From Montifringilla adamsi (taxonomy: Eukaryota > Chordata > Aves > Passeriformes > Passeridae), in assembly GCA_017590115.1 (NCBI GenBank), contig JAGGNK010012559.1:5398818-5462817 (forward strand): a stretch of DNA of 64,000 nucleotides. The letters run 5' to 3'. The position numbers and the translations under genes are program-made. Below are positions 36,632-54,471 of this stretch, one piece after another (position 1 is the stretch's first letter; each line of letters opens with the position of its first letter). Under the pieces are notes generated by a model that was not told where the DNA came from, made no database searches, and was given only the letters and a program-made list of their open reading frames with translations.

Positions 36632-39403
36632 GTTTGCAGTGCTGAGCTGGGCCTTTCTCTCTTGGGGAGGAGTGGCACTGGAGGGGGAGAAGGCACCCAA
36701 ACAGCCCTTCCTTATCCTTGAACTCTTCGGAGGCTGCAGCTGCTGGGAGAAGCTTCAATCTGCACAAGATGACGGCACAGTATTTTATCTTTTATTCTGG
36801 TCCCTTTCTCAGTGTCAAGCCCCCCTCTTTTACCCCCTGTCCTCAACATTCTGTTTCTGGCTTTGTCATCCATCGAAAGAAGGGTGTACAGAATCTCCTG
36901 ACACAGGAAAATGTGAAATCTTGGCACCTGCTGAGAGTGGAAGATCCAGAGACTTATTTACTATTTAACCTCTTAATAAATTATAAAATGGTTTTAATTA
37001 ATATTTTGCCCCTCTACCCTGTTGTTTTATTTATGTTGCTCCCAGTAGTCCCTCCCCTCCCAACCCAGTCCTGGGGTCAGCCTTGGTGACTCGAGCTGGA
37101 ATCCATCTGAGTGGACACTGGGTGTCACAGGAGCCTTTCCTGTCATCTGGTACCTGCTGGGCCCAAAGTCTCACCTGGAGACTCTGGGACAGGTAGAACC
37201 AGTGGCCCAGCCACTTGCCAGTCCTTTGGCAAGTGCATCCAGCCCTGAGGCTTTGCTCCCTGCTCGTGTGTGTCAATAAAATCTGAGCTCTTGACCCTCT
37301 CTGTGCTGTTGCTGTAGATCCTGTACAGGTGCTTTTGTGGTCCTGCAGGGATGCCAAGAGCCTTTGGGGACGTTTCCTCTGCTGCTGTTGTCTTCTGCTG
37401 GCTACTGGGAATGAAACTGCCAGGGATTTGGGAGAACTTTTACTGTGCATCAAGTCAGATTTTAACTTTTTATCTGGAGAGAGATAGGGGACTTTGCAAT
37501 GGAAAACAGTTTTTAAATACCAGTGGAGGCATTGTTTGCCTCTTTTAATGGGAAGAAGGAAGGAACTCTTCTGTCTTGTTTTCTGTGTGGAATTGCAATG
37601 GATTTATTTCCAGTTGGGAAGCTGGTGCCTAAATCCTGTCTTTTCCCTGTATGTTTTGCTCTGTCCCTTCTTTGGAAAAATCCAAGGATTTTGGTCTTTG
37701 AACCTGAAACCACTTGAATGAGGTTGGAGGGAAGTGAACAACGGAATGTGGCTGTTGTAACACGTGTGTGTCCTTCAGAGCAGGAGTTCCAAAGGCTCCC
37801 TTGTACCTGGCGTGTGAGGAGCTGGAGCTCAGGAAGGACAAGGGGCTTGCTGGGAATGTCAGGGAGTGCCCTGGAGCTCCTGGAGAGGTCAGAGCCCTGC
37901 TGAGGATGTGGGGATGGCAGCTGGGCTCGCCAGGGCTGGACACAGCCAGGAGCTGTGCTGTGCTGCTGGGGAGGTTTCTGCTTGTGGGGTGAGTCTGGGG
38001 AAGGTTTCTGCTTGTGTTTTGTCTGCCCCAAAGGGAACCCCAGGGGTGCTGCAAGCAGAGGATGGGGCTGGGGAGACCCCAGGCCCCTCTGGGAGGGCTC
38101 CGGGGTCCGACTGGGTCAGGGAGGGGAGGGATTCTCCTGTTCCAAGCCATATTTGCTGCCCTAGGACTTTGCTGTCTGGGTGGAAAAGATGCTGGTAGTG
38201 GATGCTGTTGTTGTTGGCAGCTCCTGAGAAGCTCTGCTGCTGGCTTTCCATGGCTGCCAAATCCCAAACCAGTGGAGCTGTCTGTGTGCACTGACCGGGG
38301 GAAACCTTGCTGTGAAGGGTTCTCCCTGGAGGGCTCTAGAAAAATCCCTTTTTTGCTTCTGCTTTCTGTTGGGTTGTTTGTTTTTTTCCTTTTTTTTTTT
38401 TTTTTCCACCTCCTTTAAAGGCATGTCTTTCTTTAAAACCATTCTGAACACCTGTCTCCTGTTTATTTGGTCTGTTCTTTGTTTAGTTTGGAATTCTTGG
38501 AAAAATGTTCTCAGACTCTCACGTGCTGTATGTTTGTTACAGTCCCAGATGCTTTAATGTTCCCGTGCAGCATTTCAGTGTGTGTTGTGCTGTAAAATAA
38601 TGGCTCCTTACTCTCCCGTGTTTTTGCTGTATTTAATTTTGCTGTATTTTTAATTAGATAACAATATATTCTCTTCTGCTGACCCTTGTGCTACTGTTTA
38701 TTTCTCCTCTGTACTCGGGGCCGGGGCAGAGGGGAGGGAAGCAGAGCCTGGCGTTGTTCAGACACGATGGAGCTTTGAGCAAAGGATCTGGGCGATGCCC
38801 AAGAGCAATTCTGGGCACTGCTAAACTGCCAATGAATTGATCTCACAGCTCCACAGGCAGCTGTGGGCATGGCCCAGGCGTTGCTGTTCTGGGGAGATGC
38901 TCTTTCCCTCCCAGAGCTTTTTGCTCCAGGCTTTGCCAGCTGTGTCCGTGTTTTCCTTGTGGCACTGCAGGGAGGTGACACGGGCGTGACTCTGCTCTCA
39001 CAGGGGCCACGCCAGCCCCTCACCCTTCCCTTCCTTGTGCTCGGGCACTAAATCCTGCCCGGGGAGAGGCGGGCACGGCCCTCAGCTGGGAGCAGAGTGG
39101 GATATTTCCCTGGGGGACACAGCAGGCAGAGTGTGGGGTCAGAGTGCTCTGTGACACTGTGCAGTTGTTCTGTGCTCCACCACTGAAGGGTGGAGCAGAG
39201 CTGCCTCTTCCCCTTCCCCCCATCCCTGCAGGAGGAGGAGGAGGAGGATGGGGAGTGACTTGGACTCGTATTTGTATTTTGGTCCCAAACTGTGTATATA
39301 TACAATTTTCTATGTTCCTTTTTTTTTTTTTTTGTGGTAACTAAGATGAATATTTTAATTAGATAAGTTATATGAAAAAGAAGGAGAATCATGTCTCAAT
39401 AAA
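36632..39403 (+). other. ELOA: ELOA 3'UTR with three polyadenylation signals
   Basis: AATAAA occurs at 36975-36980, 37275-37280 and 39398-39403. The first gives a 3'UTR of about 350 bases. The last would extend it to about 2.8 kb, ending some 580 bases before the PITHD1 ATG. T-runs at about 38390-38405 and 39318-39333 are present. No ORF in this stretch resembles a protein. Confidence 0.55.
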
Positions 39404-39501
39404 AGCCAAACACTGGACTGTGGCTGCTCGTTCTTTCCTGACACTGACAACGAATGTTAAACACACCGTGGGGAAACTCCGTGGCTCCTCGGAGGGTGGT
39501 G

Positions 39502-39553
39502 CCCCGGTATCCTGCTCCGGTATCCTGCCCCGGTATCCTGCCCCGGTATCCCG
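39502..39553 (+). repeat. 13-bp tandem repeat, 4 copies
   Basis: Four units of CCCCGGTATCCTG with one or two base changes lie in the CpG-rich region upstream of PITHD1. Confidence 0.85.
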
Positions 39554-39769
39554 GCGGGGGTGCTGCTCCCATTCCTGCGCTGCTTGGGACGATCCCCGCG
39601 GAAAATACCCGCGGAGCCTTTGCGGGAAAGCGGCAGCTTCGCCATTCCCCGGGTGGGGTCGAGGCGGGCCGGGACCACCGGGACCCGTTCCCGGGACCGC
39701 CGGGAGCACTCCCCGGGAACAGCGGGCCGTTCACGGGCTCAGCACGTGCAAAGCCACACCACGCCCACA

Positions 39770-39963
39770 TAGGCGTGGTTACAACACATCGGACCAATCA
39801 CCGGTTTACGTGGGCGTGGCTATAAATACATGGGCGAGTCTAATTAATATATGCTGTGACATTAGCGAGATAGGCGTGCCCCACGAGCATTATGGGCGTG
39901 GTTTATGCGGCACCGGGGCGTGCCCTGAGGCACTGTGGGCGTGTCCCGGCGCCGCGCATGCGC
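39770..39963 (+). promoter_or_regulatory. PITHD1: PITHD1 promoter: CCAAT, TATA, GGCGTG cluster, NRF1 site
   Basis: GGACCAATCA (CCAAT at 39794-39798) is followed by TATAAATA at 39821. Six GGCGTG boxes, three in the form GGGCGTGG (KLF/Sp type), are spread over about 170 bases. A perfect NRF1 palindrome GCGCATGCGC is at 39954-39963, 22 bases before the ATG. If the TATA box is used, the 5'UTR would be about 135 bases. Confidence 0.6.
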
Positions 39964-39985
39964 GCTGGACGGTCCCGGCGCGGCC

Positions 39986-41852
39986 ATGGCGCACGGGCAC
40001 GGGCCCGGCCGGTGCCGCTGCTGCGGGGAGGAGGCGGCGGAGCGCGGCGCGGCCTGGGGGCTGTACCTGCGCATCGACCGGCAGCGCCTGCAGTGCCTCA
40101 ACGAGCGCCGCGAGGGCTCCGGAGCCACCGTGTTCCGCCCCTGGGAGGAGCGCGGGGACCGCTCGCAGGTGGGGCCGGGAGCGGGGCGGGCACCGGGAAC
40201 GGAGGGGATCCTGCCCTCGGCTCGGGCCCAGGGAGGCACAGCGGTGTCCGGGCCTGGGCCTCTCAGGACGGGAGGAGCTGCTGGAGGGGGTCCAGCGGAG
40301 GCCACAAAGATGGTTTGGGGTCTGGAGCATCGCCCTGGGGAGGGGAGGCTGCGGGAGTGGGGCCTGGTCGGTCTGGAGGAGGGAGGGCTGAGAGGGCATC
40401 CCATAAACCATAAAATACCCCTAAGGGTGTCAGAGGGGACCCCAGAAACCATAAAATATCCCCCATCAGAGGAACGGTGCCAGGCTCTGTTCAGGGACAG
40501 GATGAGGAGCAATGGCCATAAAATAAAACACAAGTTCCACCCCAACTTCTTTCCACGAGGGTGGCAGAGCCCTGGAACAGCCCCCGGGGAGGGCTGGAGC
40601 CTCCCTCTGCGGGGACATCCCAAACCCACCCGGACGTGTCCCTGTGCCTGTCCCTGCCTAGGCTGGGACACCTCCAGAGGCCCCTTCCAATCCCAAACAT
40701 TGTGGGATTGTGTGAGCAAGGTCCCGTGGGGCTGCCTGAACCCCACTGGGGTGATCCCTGCAGCTGTCCCCTGTGTCCCATGCACAGCCCTGACCTGCTC
40801 TTCTCTCTCCCCAGTTCGTGGAAAGCGACGATGACGAGGAGCTGCTCTTCAACATCCCGTGAGTTCCACCCCTCTGGCCCCGTCCTGGCTGGGCCAGGGC
40901 TCCTTGCCCTGCCCTGGGGCTGCCCTGGGTGACCACCCGTGTGCCTGGGCAGGTTCACGGGCAGCGTGAAGCTGAAAGGAGTCATCGTGATGGGCGAGGA
41001 TGATGGGACACACCCGGCAGAGATGAGGCTGTGAGTAAAACCAGCTTCCCCTCCCCAGCTGGGGACTCTGTGCCACTGCTGAAAACAAAGTTGCTCCATT
41101 TCTTTGTGGAGAAGAAGCCGGGCAGTGTTAATGGATGGAATCCAATTAGCTGGCCTGCTGTTAATAACTGCCTGGGTCTCCTTGTCCTGCCAGGTTCAGG
41201 AACATTCCTCACATGTCCTTTGATGACACAGCCAAGGAGGCAGAGCAGACCTTCAGCCTGAGCCGGGATCCTCTGGGAGAGCTGGAATATCCCACCAAGT
41301 AGGAGCCAGAGGGGCCTGGGGGCTGCTCCTGCCTGCCACGGGAAGGCTCAGCACAAGGCAGGGCCTCACAGCTGCCCTCAGGAGGATTTCTCCTCCCCAG
41401 CTCTGTCCTGCCCTCTGCAAGCTCCATCCCAGAGCCTGGGGCAGGAATTGCTGGGGTGCAGAATCACCCTGGCGTGCTGTCCCCCCTGGTGCTGTGAGGG
41501 ACCCCCCCTTGCTGGGGCCAGGGCGAGCCGCAGGAGCAGCTCTGGTCTCACGCTGTGTTTTCCCCCAGAATCGCCCGTTTCTCCAACGTTTACCACCTCT
41601 CCATGCACTTCCCAAAGAACTTCGGAGCTGAGACAACCAAGATTTTTTACATCGGGCTGAAAGGGGAGTGGACGGAGGTGAGAGCAGAGCAGGAGCGTGG
41701 GAGGGGCTGCAATTCCTTCTCGCGGATTTTAAACGCTCCTCTCCACCCAGGCCCATCGCCACGAAGTCACCATCTGCAACTACGAAGCCTCGGCGAACCC
41801 GGCCGACCACAAGCTGGAACAGATCACCCCCCAGACTCACTTCATCTCCTAA
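39986..41852 (+). CDS. PITHD1: PITH domain-containing protein 1
   Basis: Six exons: 39986-40168, 40815-40858, 40953-41030, 41194-41298, 41569-41677, 41751-41852, encoding 206 aa (human 211). After a His/Gly/Cys-rich N-terminus (MAHGHGPGRCRCCGEE), nearly the whole protein is the PITH domain, the beta-sandwich fold also found at the C-terminus of thioredoxin-like protein 1, which binds the proteasome. Conserved blocks seen: LYLRID..RLQCLNE, FNIPFTGSVKLKG, RFSNVYHLS, FYIGLKGEWTE and TICNYEASANPADH, ending QTHFIS as in human. Mammalian PITHD1 has been linked to RUNX1 control, megakaryocytes and proteasome function in sperm. Intron 1 carries a CR1 copy. Confidence 0.96.
40270..40720 (+). mobile_element. 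CR1 LINE 3' fragment in PITHD1 intron 1
   Basis: Plus-oriented CR1 resembling the copy at 24460: shared landmarks are GATGAGGAGCAATGGCCATA, CTTTCCACGAGGGTGGCAGA and GGGACATCCCAAACCCACCC. A block ending in CATAAAATA is partly duplicated inside it (about 40400 and 40450). Confidence 0.9.
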
Positions 41853-41989
41853 CGGGAGCCCGCCCGGGGCGGGACCGGCTTCCCGGAGCTCGGCAGCGGC
41901 TCCGCGGCGGCGGGACAGACACGGGGCGGCGGGGCCGCTCTGGAGGCTCCACCGAGCCGCGTGCGGGGCCGCTACCGGCCGTGACTGAC

Positions 41990-41995
41990 AATAAA
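41990..41995 (+). terminator. PITHD1: PITHD1 polyadenylation signal
   Basis: AATAAA lies 138 bases after the PITHD1 stop. Confidence 0.8.
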
Positions 41996-42099
41996 CACGC
42001 TGCGGTGCAGAGCTGTGCGCTGTCCCTGAGTCGCGGCCCTGCCGTGCGCGCCGGTGGCACCGGCCCGTCCCCGTAACCCGTCAGCCGCCGGGGACAGGG

Positions 42100-42345
42100 C
42101 GCTGCGGGCAGGGCGGGGCCGTGCCGCCGATAACGCGCTGAGGGCGCGGTCGGGGCCGGCCCGGCCGCGGTTCCCAGCGCGATCCGATGCCCGTTCCCAC
42201 CATGGCCGCCCGGTCATTCCCGGCGCCGCTCTGCGTCACTTCCGCCGCGCTGCCGGAAGTTCCTGTGGGAGCGCGTCTGGGGGGAGCCGCGAGGAGCGCG
42301 CGCGCCGGGCCGCGGGAGAGGTGCAGGGGCCGGGGGGCCGCGGTG
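42100..42345 (+). promoter_or_regulatory. LYPLA2: CpG-rich probable LYPLA2 promoter and 5' exon
   Basis: This very CpG-rich block lies between the PITHD1 3' end and the LYPLA2 coding start and contains a GGAAGT ETS-type motif near 42254. GCCGCGGGAGAG followed by GTGCAG (about 42321) could be the donor of an untranslated first LYPLA2 exon, spliced about 2 kb onward to the coding exon at 44352. This is inferred from position and composition. Confidence 0.4.
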
Positions 42346-42702
42346 CGATAACGGGGCTGCGTCTTTCCGCTCCTGAGAGCCCCCCCAGAGCTCCGGTTCT
42401 GGCGGAAAACCGGCGCTCCCGGTTGTGGGGAGATCCCGCCTCCCTCCGCTGCCAGGCGGGATTTCTGCAGCCCCCCGCTGGATTCCGCTCCCGGCGGGGC
42501 TCAGAGCCCGGGAGAGAGGCTGAGGCACGGTAATTAACGCTAATTAACGCCAGATGAACGCGTCCGGTGCCACCGGTGGGTGCCACACCTCGGAACCGGA
42601 CCCAAATTCACCTCCTGGTTCGGATTGTGCCTTTACACCCACACGGGCACGTCTGAGGGGTTTATCCTGGGGGTCCCCTTCTGCTCCCTCCAGGAGCGGG
42701 GC

Positions 42703-42880
42703 AGGAATTCCCAGGAGGGATTCCCAGGAGGGATTTTGGGGATCCCAGGAGAAATTTTGGGGTTCCCAGGAGTAATTTTGAGATCCCAGGAACAATTTTG
42801 AGATTCCCAGGAGCAATTTTTGGGTTCCCAGGAGGAATTTTGAGGTTCCCAGGAGAAATTTTGGGATCCCCAGGAGAATG
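42703..42880 (+). repeat. About 25-bp minisatellite, 7-8 copies
   Basis: Diverged units of the form TTCCCAGGAGGAATTTTGAGG lie in the probable LYPLA2 first intron. Variants replace the GGA with GAA, TAA, CAA or GCA. Confidence 0.9.
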
Positions 42881-43289
42881 TTTGGGGCAGCTCTGAGCAT
42901 CCCTGGATCCTCTCCGGCAAGGAGCGCACCCCATCGCTGCTGGGGGACGGTGCTGTCATTCCTGGCCGTGTCTCTGTCATTCCTGGCCGTGTCTCTGTCT
43001 CCCTGCTGGGGTTTTTGGCAGGTGTTGTTCCTCTCCTGGCTTGTTTTGCCCCTGGAGCATCCACGGGAGGGCACGTGTGGCTGTGTCAGAGCCGGGGAGC
43101 TGCTCTGCTCCCGGTGGTTTTGTTTGAGTGGGGAAGCGGCTGACGAGCAGTGGGTGGAACGAGTCGGGCAGGTCTCGGCCGGGCTGCCACGCAGAGCAGG
43201 CTGTTTCTCCTGGGTAAGGCTGGCTGCTGGCACTCCGGGGTTTTTGGGGGGGTTTGGGGTGGTCTGTGTGGCCCTGACCCGCTGAGGAT

Positions 43290-43610
43290 GGTGCTGCTGT
43301 GGGAGGTGGAGCTGGAGCAGGGTGTGCAGGGTGAGGAAAGGTGTCCCCAGGGGCGGCTCTGGTCTCTGGGATGGGGACAGGACCTTGGGAGGGGCTGGAG
43401 CTGAGCCAGGGGAGGTTTAGGATGGAGATCAGGGAAAAGTTTTTCCTGAGAGAGTAATGGACACGGCCCTGAGGCTGCCAGAGCTCCAGGAGCCTTTGGA
43501 CAGCACTCCAGGGATGCTCAGGGTGGGTTTTTGGGGGGTCTGGGCAGGGACAGGGGCTGGATGGATGATCCTTCATTCCTTCCAGCTCAGGATATTCTGT
43601 GATCGTGCTC
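43290..43610 (+). mobile_element. CR1 fragment
   Basis: Plus-oriented CR1: ATGGAGATCAGGGAAAAGTT, GAGGCTGCCAGAGCTCCAGG, AGCCTTTGGACAGCACTCCAG and an AGGATATTCTGTGAT tail. Confidence 0.85.
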
Positions 43611-44306
43611 CCAAGGCTGATCCTGTTCCTGGGGGATAATGGCAGTGCCCTAAACAAGCTCTGATCTAATCAGTGAGGTGGTCAGCGGGGTCAGGGCAGA
43701 TTGTGGGGAGCAGCAGCTGTGGTTTGTGGTGTGGTGGGAGCAAACACCGTGGACTGTTGTGGCTGAAGGCTGGCTGCAGTCAGCCCTGTGGGGTCTGGCA
43801 GGGCACAGGACAGCAGTGCCCACCCTGCCTGCTGCCCTGGGGAGCCACAGGGGTGTTTTCCATCACTGGGGAGGCTCAGACCAGCTCCCAGAGCTCTGGT
43901 TCATCCTAAACAGCCCCATAAAGCAGGGCTGGACCTTTATGGGTGCAGCAGAGCCTGTGCAGCTGCGTGCCGAGGCTTTCCTGCTTCCTGCTCGGAGCAG
44001 ATGTGGGTCAGGCTCCTGCCCAGCTCAGGGAAGGGCTGCAGGGATGAGGGGATGCTGAGCTGCACTGCCCAGCTGCCCTCTGCCCACGCCGGTGCAGCCA
44101 CAGGAATAACTCTGGCTCTGAGGTGTAATTTCCAGGCTAATTTTAACACTTGCAGCACCCCACGCGGGGAGCGTTGGCTGCCCCCGGCTCTCCAGCGCTG
44201 CCAGGCCACAGCGTGGGGTGTTCCACCCTCGAAGCCTTCACCTGCTCTTTAATTTCCCCCCCAGACAGCTGCTGCCGTGGGTGAAGCAGCTGCTGGAGGG
44301 GGCTGA

Positions 44307-48154
<3,848 letters not shown>

Positions 48155-50141
48155 GCCGAGCCCCTCGGGACTGTCGCAGGGGAGGGTGCCGAGGTCACCG
48201 CCTGTCCCTGTGACCCGCCCGCTGCGAACGGAAGCCATGGCCCCCCCAGCGCACCTCCCGCCACCCTCACCCGTGCCCGCGTCCTCGCACCGCGTCCCCT
48301 CCGGCTCTCCCGCCGCTCCCGCATCGGAGCTGCCTAAGGCGAGTCTGGGAGTGGCCTTTTCTCTCCTGCGCTGGCTCCGAGCGGTTCCCGGGGGAAGGTC
48401 ACCGTCCCCTCGGGCCCCCGCGGGGCTGGCACGGCGCGGGTGAGGTTTTCCTCTCGGGTTTGGGGTTTTTGTACCAGTATTAGGGGCGGGACGTGCCCGG
48501 CTGCGGCAGGGCTGGGGCACCCCTGGGGCTCGGAGCTTTGCCCTCGGTGGCCGCTCTCGGCCTCTGCTCAGGCGACTCGCGGGTTTTCAGTCAGAGCTCA
48601 GGAACCCGGGACTCCCCTGCGGACGCCCCCAGGCCCCGGGGCAGGCTCTGCCCTGGGCTGGCACCGCCAAAGGCTGCCCGGGGCCGGCAGGGAGGGTCAG
48701 TGCAGCTCCCGCACCTCCCGCACGGCCCCGCCTGTCACACACGCACACTCCCCTCAGCCATCGGCCTGGGGCAGCTCTGCCCTCCTGAGATAATCACCTC
48801 CTTCCTCCTGCTCCTCCTCCTCCTCCTCTTGTTGCTTTTACAATCTCCATCCCAGAGGCATCTCCCCCCCTCCCAGCTCAGCTCTGCACCCTCGGAGCCC
48901 CAAAGCTTCGTTTACACTCACGGAGCCACCGGCCCCGTCTTCAATGTCTTCTCTTGCTGCTACTTGTCCTTCCCTTTGGCCTTGGGCTGCCTGGGGAGGG
49001 GGAGGTCCCTGCACCCCGGGTTTGGCTCCTGGTGCAGCTGGAAGGAGCAGCTTTGCTCCCAGCCATCATCTGAGCCCCGGGGGCTGCTGTGCCCCATCCT
49101 CTGTGCCCCCAGGACTGGGGGCTCCTGCCCCCCATGTACAATCACCAGTGGCTTGTCCCCTCCCGACTGCTGGCATTGTGCTGGGGCCCCGAATGTCTCC
49201 TCTGGGGGGGCTCCTGGCTGACCCTCCCCTCCCACAGGGCCCGGGGCAGTGGCTGTGGAGCAGCTCTGCCCTCACCCCCTCTCTCCCTGGGCTGAGCCCC
49301 CACCCAGGGCTGATCATGGCTTTTAAAACACCCCCACATTCCCCTGGCCCCAGGGCTGGCCCTGCTCCCCCTGCCCTGCCCCAGGGAGCCTCTGCCCTGT
49401 GCCAGGGAGGGGAGGGCTGCCCTGGGGGGCTCTGGGGGGGCTCAGCCCCGGCAGTTCTGCTCCAGCTCTGCCCTTCCTGCCCGGGCTGTGCAAAGCAATA
49501 ACCTCCCTCTGGAGAGTGCATCGTGGGACCCACCCTGCCTGGGGGTCTTGGCTTGGGCTTTTTGTTCTTGCTCCTTTTAGGAAGTCTGAAAGCAGCAGAG
49601 CTGCTGCTGGCACTGGGGCAGCCCAGCCCTGCCCTGGGCTCTGCCCTGCCCTGGGCTCTGCCCTGCTGGCTCGTCTATACTGTGTTTTAATGCTGCTGTG
49701 CCCCCGGCCCCCTCGCCTGGCTGGGGGGCATGAGAGGGTGGCTGGGGTGGGATGGCAGCTCCCTGGGGACACCAGGGGCTGGCAGGGGTGGGATGGCAGC
49801 TCCCTGGGGGCACCAAGGGCTGGTGATGGACAGACTGACCTGTGTGACTGTGAACTGGAACCGTGTGTGGTGGGGGGCCCGGGACCATCCCTCTGCAGAG
49901 CATTCCTGCTCACTCCCTGCCCGAGCAGTGCCGGGACCCCGGGAGGGAGAACGGCTTCTCTCCATTCCTCAGTACAGCTTTGGGTTTTTTCTTTTTGGTT
50001 TTTTTTTTTTTCTTTTTCTTTTTTTGTTTTTTTTTTTTCTTTTTTTCTGTTGTTATTTTTCTTCTCTTGTCTTCCTTGTACATGTTTGGGTTTTTTTGTG
50101 TGTGTGTGCGTGCGTTCCACAGAGAATCAAGGTGAAATAAA
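48155..50141 (+). other. LYPLA2: LYPLA2 3'UTR with T-rich block and polyadenylation signal
   Basis: AATAAA at 50136-50141 is the first plus-strand polyadenylation signal after the stop, implying a 3'UTR of about 2.0 kb. A T-rich tract (about 49985-50105) ends in a GT repeat just before the signal. Near 49735-49830 a block of about 50 bp (GGTGGGATGGCAGCTCCCTG) is duplicated. Long apparent ORFs on both strands are compositional. Confidence 0.6.
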
Positions 50142-50303
50142 TCCTCAACTTATCCCGGAGCTGAGCTGGCGTCATCCCTGGCCAGGCAGGACCACAGATT
50201 TGGGGGGGAATGGGGTTCCATGAGGCCCCAGGTACCATTTTTAGGGGCAGCAGCTCTGGCTGAGGGGAAGCAGAACAAAGCTGCCACTTAGAAAGTAGGA
50301 AAG

Positions 50304-50309
50304 TTTATT
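50304..50309 (-). terminator. GALE: GALE polyadenylation signal
   Basis: TTTATT on the plus strand reads AATAAA on the GALE strand, giving an approximately 800-base GALE 3'UTR. It lies only about 165 bases from the convergent LYPLA2 signal. Confidence 0.75.
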
Positions 50310-51106
50310 TTAAAAACAAATCAAAAGCTCCATTCATAATTTAGGAGCATAAGTTATTCATCCAGCCGACAGCACACGGGGCTGGCTGCGTCATCCCTGC
50401 CCTGGGAGCTGCCAGGAATAAATAGAAGCAGTGTGGGACAGGGGGCAGAGCTGGCTCCTGGGCAGCCTTTGGCAACGGGCTCTGGGGAGTGGCTGCCACA
50501 GGAGGCCAGAGCAGGCACCCAGGGGGCTGTGGGCAGCCAGGCCAGGCTGGCACAGCCCTGGGCAGGGGCTTCTCCAGCTCAGCAGGAGAGGGGGAGATGA
50601 GATTTGGTCCCCAAAACCATGCTGGGGGTAGAAAAAAGGGGGGTTGGAGGAAGCCTTGGAATGTGACTGATCCCTGTGGGAGGTTCCTGGTGCCAGGGGA
50701 GGGGCAGAGGTGCCTTGGGCTCCCCCTGTGCCAGGAGGGAACAGGGGCTCTGCTGCAGGTTGGGCTCAGCAGGACTCAGCTGTCCCAGTGCTGGATGCCC
50801 AGAGCACAGGAGCTCCCAGCCAGGGCCGGCTGCAGCCCCTGGGCATTCCCAGGGGTGTTCCATGCCCGTGGTGCCAAACCAGGCCCTGGCTCTGTTCTCT
50901 GTTCATTGTGGTTCTGCTCTGTGAGATGAAAAGACCTGGGGGATGAGGATGAGGAGGGGAGAGGCTGAGGATGCTCCAGCCTTCCTGCCCCGTGCCAGAG
51001 GCAGGAGGGGGAGCTGGAAGTGCCCTCCCAGGATGGTGACAGCTCTTGGGGAAGGAGGCAGAGCTGGCTCAGAGCAGCCTTGGGCTCGGCCAGCCCTTGG
51101 CACAGC

Positions 51107-53085
<1,979 letters not shown>

Positions 53086-53117
53086 GGCTCCCTGCGGGGA
53101 CAGCGCCAGAACCGCGG

Positions 53118-53215
53118 GGTGGGCACGGCACGACCCGGCACGGCTCGGTTGGGCACGACCCGGCACGGCTCGGTTGGGCGCGACCCGGCACGGCTCGGTT
53201 GGGCACGGCAGCGCG
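53118..53215. repeat. 25-bp minisatellite upstream of the GALE start
   Basis: About 3.5 units of CGACCCGGCACGGCTCGGTT then GGGCA begin roughly 35 bases upstream of the GALE ATG (minus-strand sense), in the 5'UTR or the end of its intron. Confidence 0.9.
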
Positions 53216-53359
53216 GCCGGCAGGTCGGTCCTGCCCGAGGGACGGGCGGGGCAGGGCCGGTCACACCTCCCGGACACGGAGGTGGCACATCCCGGAGCCC
53301 GGGCTCTTCCTGGTGAACCCAGCCCTGGGCTCACCTGTGCCCCTCAGGGCAGCAGTTCT

Positions 53360-53900
53360 CACTGTTAATTAGCTAATTAATTAATTAATTAACCGGGGCG
53401 GTCTCTGCAGGGGCACCAGCTCTGCCCTGCAGCCGTTCCCTCCCGGGCCGGTCCCTCCGCAGGAAGGGCTTTGGGCAGGCACGGCACCCGCGGGACCCCG
53501 GCCCGGGAGGAGCCGAACCGGGACATTGCCCTCCCGGAGTTGGGGAAACAGCGCCTGGGCCCGGGGGGAGAGGGCGGGGAAGGCAGAACCAGCGCGGGTT
53601 CCAGCCGGGGAGCGGGGACAGGCCCGGGAGCGAGCGGAGGGGTCCCGGGGCCGAGCGGCGGAACGCAGCCGGGCACCGGAATGACTCCAGAGCCCCGGGT
53701 ACCGCCAGCCGCGGGGGTTCGGGCTGTCCGTGCCGAAGGAAGCAGAGCAGGGCAGCAGAGCAGGGCAGCACAGCCGTCCCCCTGCCCGTTCCCCCAAGGT
53801 TCCCCGGTCTCTCACCCGCCGCTGCCGCCGCTCCCGCTCAGCCCCGTGAGGGGCGCGGCCCTTTTAAGGCCGGGCCTTGGCTCCGCCCCCCCCGGCGCCA
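53360..53900 (-). promoter_or_regulatory. GALE: GALE 5' intron, untranslated exon and CpG-rich promoter
   Basis: A TTAA/ATTAATTA microsatellite at 53367-53392 is followed by CpG-rich sequence. On the minus strand CGGCGG followed by GTGAGAGACC (53810-53820) is a good splice donor for an untranslated exon. TTAAAAGG near 53865 (minus sense) is a weak TATA-like element just upstream. No ORF here is credible. Confidence 0.45.
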
Positions 53901-54051
53901 CGCGCGCCGCTCCTCCATGGAAACGTGTCAGGGTTACGGGGCGGCAGCGGGGACAAAACTCCGCAGAGGACGGCGGCCATTGGTGCGCGCGGGAGGGGGC
54001 GGGGCCACCGCGGGGAGCCCGGTGCCGCAGCGCCTCCTGGCGGCGGGAGGA

Positions 54052-54124
54052 AGCCGTTGCCCCAAAACCCCCAAATTATCGCCCCAAAACCCCGAATTAT
54101 CGCCCCAAAAGCCCAATTTACTGC
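54052..54124. repeat. About 22-bp tandem repeat, 3-4 copies
   Basis: Units of GCCCCAAAACCCCGAATTAT with small changes lie upstream of the GALE promoter. The C-rich/A-rich pattern is reminiscent of telomeric repeats but is not TTAGGG. Confidence 0.85.
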
Positions 54125-54471
54125 CCCATTCCGCCTCATTTCCGTGGCGTTCATTAGGTTTGGTAATTGTTACAGGTTATTGAAGTCATGTGGAGAGCAG
54201 GCACACGCAGCCTCCTGTGCCCCTCTCCAGTCTCACAGCTAAACTGCTCAATAAATTTCTTGAAAAAGAAGAGCTGGGGGCGCTTCCCAAGGACCTGAGC
54301 ACCTGAGGAGTTTCACACTCTCTGCCCTCAGGGTGGAATTCCTCACCCCCAGCCCACAATAATGCAGAATTTCCACGTACAAGAAGCACTTGGAACCAAA
54401 CCAGCATCAAAAGCTCCTTTGTTGGTTCAGCTGAATCAAATTCTTCACAGTTCAGATTATTAAATAATGTG

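Noticed and set aside
43678..44252. Open frames of 120-150 residues between PITHD1 and LYPLA2
   Set aside because: They have no family resemblance and lie in the probable LYPLA2 first intron, beside a CR1.
49323..50223. Opposed 265- and 274-residue frames in the LYPLA2 3' region
   Set aside because: They include poly-Phe or poly-Lys from T-runs and repeated GC-rich segments, and the region fits a 3'UTR.
54052..54124. Interstitial telomere sequence
   Set aside because: The CCCCAAAA pattern is not the vertebrate CCCTAA hexamer; it is an unrelated 22-bp repeat.
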